Source: JANQPD01 sp963715655 (GTDB taxonomy: Bacteria > Bacteroidota > Bacteroidia > Flavobacteriales > Schleiferiaceae). Taken from it: DNA of 64,000 nucleotides. A program made the position numbers and the translations under genes. Where the stretch lies: NCBI GenBank assembly GCA_963715655.1, contig OY970262.1, positions 1 through 64,000 of the forward strand, written 5' to 3'. Under the pieces are notes generated by a model, which had not been told where the DNA came from, made no database searches, and was given only the letters and a program-made list of their open reading frames with translations. Shown in pieces: positions 61,001 to 64,000 of this stretch (position 1 is the stretch's first letter; the number at the start of each line of letters is the position of its first letter).

Positions 61001-63805
61001 GATGATGTTTCAGTAAGAGAGGCTCCTGCATGTGTGGCTCCTAGTGCTTTTGGTGTTGATACCGTTACCACTACCACTGCATCCATTTATTGGACTTCAG
61101 ATGCAAATGCAGTAAGTGGATATTTAGAGTATGGTCTTGCTGGGTTTACGCCTGGTATGGGTACTTTAGTAGGAACTACTAATGACTCCCTTACTATTTC
61201 AAGTTTAATGGCAAATACGTGTTATGATGTTTACATCGCAGATACGTGTAACGATGGTTCTGTTACTTTCTTAGCTGGCCCATTTACTTTCTGCACTGCG
61301 TGCGGATCATTCCCAGCTCCATTTTATGAGAGCTTTGAATCTTCTACCGTTAACCTTCCAATTTGTTGGAATATGTTCTCTACTACCGGTGAACTTTGGA
61401 GATTTGCCAACGCTTCTATTGGTTTTAGTGCTACCACAGGCGCTAATGGAACAGCCTATTTTGCAGCGTTTGACGACTCTGAAACCCCTTCTACCACTGA
61501 TGGCACGTTAGAAACACCGTTTATTGATATAAGCACCCTTACTTCTCCTACCCTTGGCTTTTACTTGTTTAGTGAGTCAAACGGATCAGGTGTTGCAGCG
61601 GGTGGTGTGCTTAATGCCACTATTGATGTAGAAGTTTATGATGGTGCTGCATGGAATAATGTATTCACGAATACTGCTAATACCAATGGATGGAAACAAT
61701 TCTTTGTTGATCTTTCTAGCTTAACAATAACCGGAGATATTAAAGTACGTTTTATTGTTGACGAAGACCATGACGGTGGTTTTGACGATGATATTTCTAT
61801 TGATGAAATTACCATTGATGAACGTCCGGCTTGTTTTGATCCTACTAATCTACGTGTAACAGGTTTAGGTGTTAACAATATAGACATCGCTTGGACAAGT
61901 GATACTACCGTTACTTCCTCTATTGTTGAATATGGTATTCAAGGATTTGTATTAGGAAGCGGTACTCAACTTAACGCTAGCATGGGTGCTTCTAGCATTC
62001 CAGGTTTAACCAGCAGTACTTGTTATGATTTCTATGTGCTTGATTCTTGCTCTGGTGGATTTACAACTTGGTTAGGACCAATCACTGCATGTACGCAAGC
62101 GCCTTGCTTAGTTACTACAGTTCCTACCACTCAAGGTGATAGCGTTTGTGGAGGAGGATTTGTACAACTAGCAGCAGTTGCCGGTGGTTCCAATAATAAG
62201 GTTGCTTGGACTTCTAACGGTATCATCAGAGCGGTATCTGATACACTTTCCGATACCATAGGCGCTACAACAACGTATCAAGCTTTCGATTATAGTGTGA
62301 CTGGAGTTGCACAGCATGTCGGGCCATTACCAAGTATTGCAGCACTTGGCTTTGCAAACTTTAGCAATGGCCAATTTATTACTGTGTTGGATACTATTTA
62401 CTTAGATAGCACCACCGTAAGGGCTAATGGTTTTGTAAATGCTCAGGTTGTTATTAGAGATGTAGTTACTGATCGAGTAATACAACGCGGCAGCATATTT
62501 GAAACCGACTCAACGGTAACCGCTAACTACCAAGTGCCTGTTGATATAATGCTAGTACCTGGAAATTATCTTATTGCCATAGATTTCAATATTACTGCTG
62601 TTTCTGTTGGTGCTTTATTTAGAGCTACCACGGGTGCTTCATATCCTTATACATTACCTGGTTTAATTAGCATTACCGGTGTAAATATTAGTGGTCCTCG
62701 TTATTACTACACCTTTGATTTAGTAGTTTCAAACGCTTGCTTAGGAACAGGTGTTCCTACGGTTGCTAAAGTGCTAGGTTCTAGCGCAGGTTTAAACGCG
62801 AATGCTAGTATCTGCGAAACAGAAACAACTTTCAATCTATTTAGCCTAACCGGTCCACACACGCCCGGTGGTGTTTGGTCTGATGTTTCATCTACAGGTG
62901 GTTTAACGGATAGCATCTACGATGCAACAGTTGCTGGTGCCGGTGGTCCATTTAATTTTAGATACATCGTTGGTGCAACGGGTGGTTGCCCTGCTGATAC
63001 AGCTTTTATTAGCATTACTGCTGATACAGCTCGCAGTGCTGGCGTTTCTGCTGCTGCCGCTTATTGTACCAATAACACGAGTTTCATAAACTTACGTCCG
63101 TTATTAGTGGGTGCTGATGGTGGTGGTACTTGGGTTGATGTGGATGCTTCCGGTATTTTAATTGGTGGCCGCATAAGACCAAGCAATGGTACCGCTGGAC
63201 TATTCCGTTTCCGTTATATAATTTCGGCAAATGGAAGTTGCGCAGCAGATAGTGCAACTGTTACGGTTACACTTGCTAATCCGGTAGAAGCTGGAGCTGA
63301 TGCTGCTGATACTACTTGTGTAAGTAAAGGAACATTAAACTTAGCGTCATATTTAAGTGCTAATGCAGCCGCTGGTGGAACTTGGAAAGATGTAAACGGT
63401 AGTGGAGGGCTTACTGGTGCAACCTTTAACCCAACTAACGTTACACCAAACACAACTTATGCATTCCGTTACGTAGTAGCGGGTCCTGTAGGATGTGGAA
63501 ACGATAGTGCAACCGTAAGCATCTTTGTTTGTAACGATGTAAGTCTAAGCGAGCAAGCGTTGAGCACCGTAGCGCTTTATCCTAATCCTACCACAGGTGT
63601 ATTCTTTGTGGAAGATGCAGATAAAAGCACTGCTAACCTTAGCATAGAGATTTTATCTATTGATGGTAAACTACTACGTAAAGTTGAGTTTAATCAAAAT
63701 GGTAAACATAAAGTTGATGTTTCTGAACTTGCTGCTGGCGTGTACAACGTTAAAGTGAGTACTGAAAAAGGCATCAAAGTGTTTAGGTTAATTACCCAAG
63801 ACTAG
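55025..63805 (+). CDS. Giant modular T9SS type A surface protein
   Basis: 2926 residues with signal peptide MRKILLLATMCVFWLSNHAQ. An N-terminal beta domain (~25-210) is followed by an FN3 module (from 214), a right-handed parallel beta-helix (~305-755, many NN and YGIY turns) and a second FN3 (760). The chain then alternates MAM/choice-of-anchor-J-like jelly rolls (beginning ~855, 1033, 1295, 1567, 1827, 2097; motif ESF...P.CWSQ) with FN3-like modules (1201, 1472, 1732, 2002, 2269; motif YDFYVxDSC). A further beta region runs ~2300-2590. Three tandem ~83-residue repeats follow (from ~2595; GGxWxDV ... FRYIV). The last ~80 residues are a type A sorting domain (LYPNPTTGVFFVE ... LAAGVYNVKV). 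It is likely a cell-surface adhesin or polymer-binding protein. No catalytic domain is evident. The frame is continuous. Confidence 0.9.
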   Translation: MRKILLLATMCVFWLSNHAQINQVIGDTTGLNSYFYGPIYRSSAGSSFNFSFYGYAFEASELTWPTGTTVNKIAWKKQSANTLLGGACSLKILMKNSSRTAYNGVKTYDTLVLNATYTTVYNSTTQNITGPADSWVEFTLSSPFVYNGGSIEVSVDFNRSTATSNGVINFYGAANNKGAGYASGTAPTGTSATSSSYSGRRPATRFNITYPAGACIPPSALTATATAPTTGTVSWTTGGAANSLVEYGPAGFVLGSGTKLYVSTTSTGLTGLSPNTKYDVYVKDSCATNASPFAGPASFTTPCASAMNGIYTINSAVVTGGTNFASLPDAAAELSACGVSGPVTLNIVQGTYSGRMDLSAIAGASAANQVIIQPDPSNTSPVILNAAATSSTDNYIIRFNGASFVSVSGLTFSPAGTSFARSIDFSGLGSNVRVVNNTFNGFATNSTSTNFTHVYNNSSASNNYSNCVIKNNTMNNGSYGIYWYGPGSTAPYERGSSLDSNVISEFSNYGIFAYGQTQLKINGNTITGSSSNAATSQYGIYSYYTDTLQVLGNNISINGNASYGIWVGFSDNDATVKGIVANNMIAISAGTSTVYGIYPFNCYYLDVVYNSISVNGGSATAGRGVYLNSSTTGTYGFINVLNNNISNTGAGYTAEVSAAAVTLGYVTSSNYNNIFGTGTTLVRVGTTNYADLASYQTATMLDANSVSSDPLYVGPTDLHSLSTVINNAGTPYAGITTDIDGETRNATTPDIGADEFAPPACGPSSALAAYALFTNSVSLNWIAGAGTSFVIEYGLAGYTQGAGTTVTTTDTFVTVTGLLAQTAYDFYIQDVCGGGNGSSPFVGPVSATTLCGIFGVPFSESFDANSTPICWSQSATSGGPWEFSSGSGVNTSNCPGPLDHTGNGGNFTWMDQSSTDDGVVLQMPDIDVSTLTSPGLEFYYWMCGVGYSPINLTYIETWNGTSWVLADSITTATDGWEYKIFNMTGFTFGSGLLRVRFRAESGGNSSDFFGDNVIDDIKVDEFLTLFCANIPVAPFTESFNTAGTPLCWSQSATTGGPWVINTGGGFNTTCGVATDATGNGGNFAWMDQSSTDANVILEMKDIDVSALTVPYLEFNYRMCGVGYTPANITIVEMFNGTNWVTWDSIQVATNGWEKFGDTITAAQTYNNGLVKVRFRAKSGGSGSDFNGDNGIDDISFIEAPSCQQPSALGATSITATSASVFWMTGGATNWNLEFGISGFTLGTGVRSNETNDTVALSGLTAQTSYDFYVRDSCAVGDVGVWTGPFTFTTLCAPLALPQLETFTGGVPPTTCWDQATNGTPLTGPTGFGSSSWGADGFGNNGTTGSARINLYSTGRSDWLISPQYDLAGTTTPQVEFDFGVFAFAGTAPTSLGSDDTVEVFISTDAGVTYTSLRAFNSTYVTAATGNHEVIDLAAYTGDTVMFAIYGTDGTVSDASIDNDIFIDNFQVREAPSCAAPSALATIATTDSSITITWTGGGAANWNIQYDTTGFAIGTGRNIVAATNDTITINGLMPNTAYDFYVQDSCGVGNVSTYTGPLTVSTGCSILAIPYLETFEVASSPTLSCVSAQAGWALSAVGGFGNSSNSLSFNFYGVTGGNVRNAFIPQFQPVPANYQLSFDFAYATFQTEIDSLEIFYSTDGGVTYTSLVGLDGGTTGALNTGGASGGQFAPTAAQWSNYSIALPVGTNSLRLDAISAFGNDLHIDNLSVAAVPSCPAPTALGSFAITQTTASVYWTSDPLAGGSIVEYGTSGFSLGSGTQVLTMNDTLPLTGLSPQTVYDFYVTDSCGVNVLSAATGPVSFTTACGIITAPYTESFTGTTIPTCWSQGAVTGGPFQFTWTSNPDFGSNNAFPDHTNGTVAANYTWVDMSGTDSAVVLNMPILDVSTLTSPELSFWIVSTTTTATIAPNYNILYAEYNNGTAWVPIDTVQGDFGLNWIEFVVDLTPYLNTASTIELRFRQESGGAGSDFDNDMLLDDVSVREAPACVAPSAFGVDTVTTTTASIYWTSDANAVSGYLEYGLAGFTPGMGTLVGTTNDSLTISSLMANTCYDVYIADTCNDGSVTFLAGPFTFCTACGSFPAPFYESFESSTVNLPICWNMFSTTGELWRFANASIGFSATTGANGTAYFAAFDDSETPSTTDGTLETPFIDISTLTSPTLGFYLFSESNGSGVAAGGVLNATIDVEVYDGAAWNNVFTNTANTNGWKQFFVDLSSLTITGDIKVRFIVDEDHDGGFDDDISIDEITIDERPACFDPTNLRVTGLGVNNIDIAWTSDTTVTSSIVEYGIQGFVLGSGTQLNASMGASSIPGLTSSTCYDFYVLDSCSGGFTTWLGPITACTQAPCLVTTVPTTQGDSVCGGGFVQLAAVAGGSNNKVAWTSNGIIRAVSDTLSDTIGATTTYQAFDYSVTGVAQHVGPLPSIAALGFANFSNGQFITVLDTIYLDSTTVRANGFVNAQVVIRDVVTDRVIQRGSIFETDSTVTANYQVPVDIMLVPGNYLIAIDFNITAVSVGALFRATTGASYPYTLPGLISITGVNISGPRYYYTFDLVVSNACLGTGVPTVAKVLGSSAGLNANASICETETTFNLFSLTGPHTPGGVWSDVSSTGGLTDSIYDATVAGAGGPFNFRYIVGATGGCPADTAFISITADTARSAGVSAAAAYCTNNTSFINLRPLLVGADGGGTWVDVDASGILIGGRIRPSNGTAGLFRFRYIISANGSCAADSATVTVTLANPVEAGADAADTTCVSKGTLNLASYLSANAAAGGTWKDVNGSGGLTGATFNPTNVTPNTTYAFRYVVAGPVGCGNDSATVSIFVCNDVSLSEQALSTVALYPNPTTGVFFVEDADKSTANLSIEILSIDGKLLRKVEFNQNGKHKVDVSELAAGVYNVKVSTEKGIKVFRLITQD

Positions 63806-63826
63806 TACAATTGTCTATTTTATTCC

Positions 63827-63860
63827 AAATCCCCTCAGCGAAAGTTGAGGGGATTTTTTT
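63827..63860 (+). terminator. Terminator after the giant surface protein
   Basis: AAATCCCCTCA / TGAGGGGATTT (11 pairs, eight-base loop) is followed by a T run, 22 bases beyond the stop. Confidence 0.93.
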
Positions 63861-63975
63861 ATACCCTCAAATTTCATCACTATTAAAGCGTATTATTTCG
63901 GCAAATGCTTCCATACCGCTACTTGCCTTGCACTTTATTATATTTACGCCTTCCAAAATCAAACCATTGAAAAAA

Positions 63976-64000
63976 ATGAAACAGCCACTAAAAATTACCG
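63976..64000 (+). CDS. Start of a gene cut by the window edge
   Basis: ATG AAA CAG CCA CTA AAA ATT ACC reads MKQPLKIT and runs off the window. A TATATTTA element at about 63940 and the preceding terminator fit a new transcription unit. Eight residues are too few to name it. Confidence 0.4.

Noticed and set aside
63214..63453. Minus-strand frames opposite the giant surface protein
   Set aside because: The repetitive, low-stop composition of the coding strand gives open antisense frames by chance.

Overview
The window is chromosomal DNA from a member of the Bacteroidota, most likely the order Flavobacteriales. The grounds are: secreted proteins with type IX secretion (T9SS) C-terminal sorting domains of both kinds (type A 'PNP' and type B gliding-motility-like); promoters of the Bacteroidota TTTG / TAnnTTTG type instead of -35/-10; a sensor kinase with a propeller and Y_Y_Y domain paired with a LytTR regulator; a LruC-domain protein; a DUF5687 ABC permease; and the gene order pdxA-DUF177-rpmF-fabH-accB-accC. 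The DNA is AT-rich. I cannot name the genus.

Layout. 1-425: initiator tRNA with a degenerate second copy beside it. 426-8110: a T9SS type B protein, lepA, a short-chain dehydrogenase, trpS, and an acyltransferase-gatC pair. 8149-12121: a LytS-type sensor kinase and its LytTR regulator, followed by three direct repeats of 21-bp period and a hairpin. 12122-22835: lysS, a TPR/LuxR protein, a PKD-bearing T9SS type A protein, an outer-membrane barrel protein, and the minus-strand group asnS, rpoN, PAP2-like. 22912-29559: a TetR-controlled RND efflux operon with a palindromic candidate operator. 29683-30132: two near-identical units, each with its own promoter, about 109 transcribed nucleotides and a terminator, best read as twin small-RNA genes. 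30231-33346: a shortened DXS-like enzyme, then a complete IS3-family element. 33388-36670: ribE and a second T9SS type B protein. 36817-43276: pepA-pdxA and the rpmF/fatty-acid initiation genes. 43484-45323: a lipoprotein and LruC-domain pair. 45527-50298: mutS2 without a Smr domain and an ABC exporter. 50530-54877: paaI, paaJ/pcaF and paaY homologues interleaved with an AbiEii-type toxin/antitoxin pair and smaller genes. 55025-63805: a 2926-residue modular T9SS type A surface protein, followed by the start of another gene.

Most of the window is housekeeping (translation factors, four tRNA-related enzymes, sigma-54, fatty-acid, riboflavin and pyridoxal synthesis) mixed with cell-envelope export functions. 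The strongest candidate for something undescribed is the twin small-RNA locus. Both copies keep a full promoter. The two base changes that fall in the first hairpin preserve its pairing. Two different hairpins in each RNA present the same UGAGGA hexaloop. A 16-nt core of the RNA also occurs just before the terminator downstream of accC. The 21-bp direct-repeat array behind the LytTR regulator is the second candidate. No CRISPR array, rRNA or prophage was seen.
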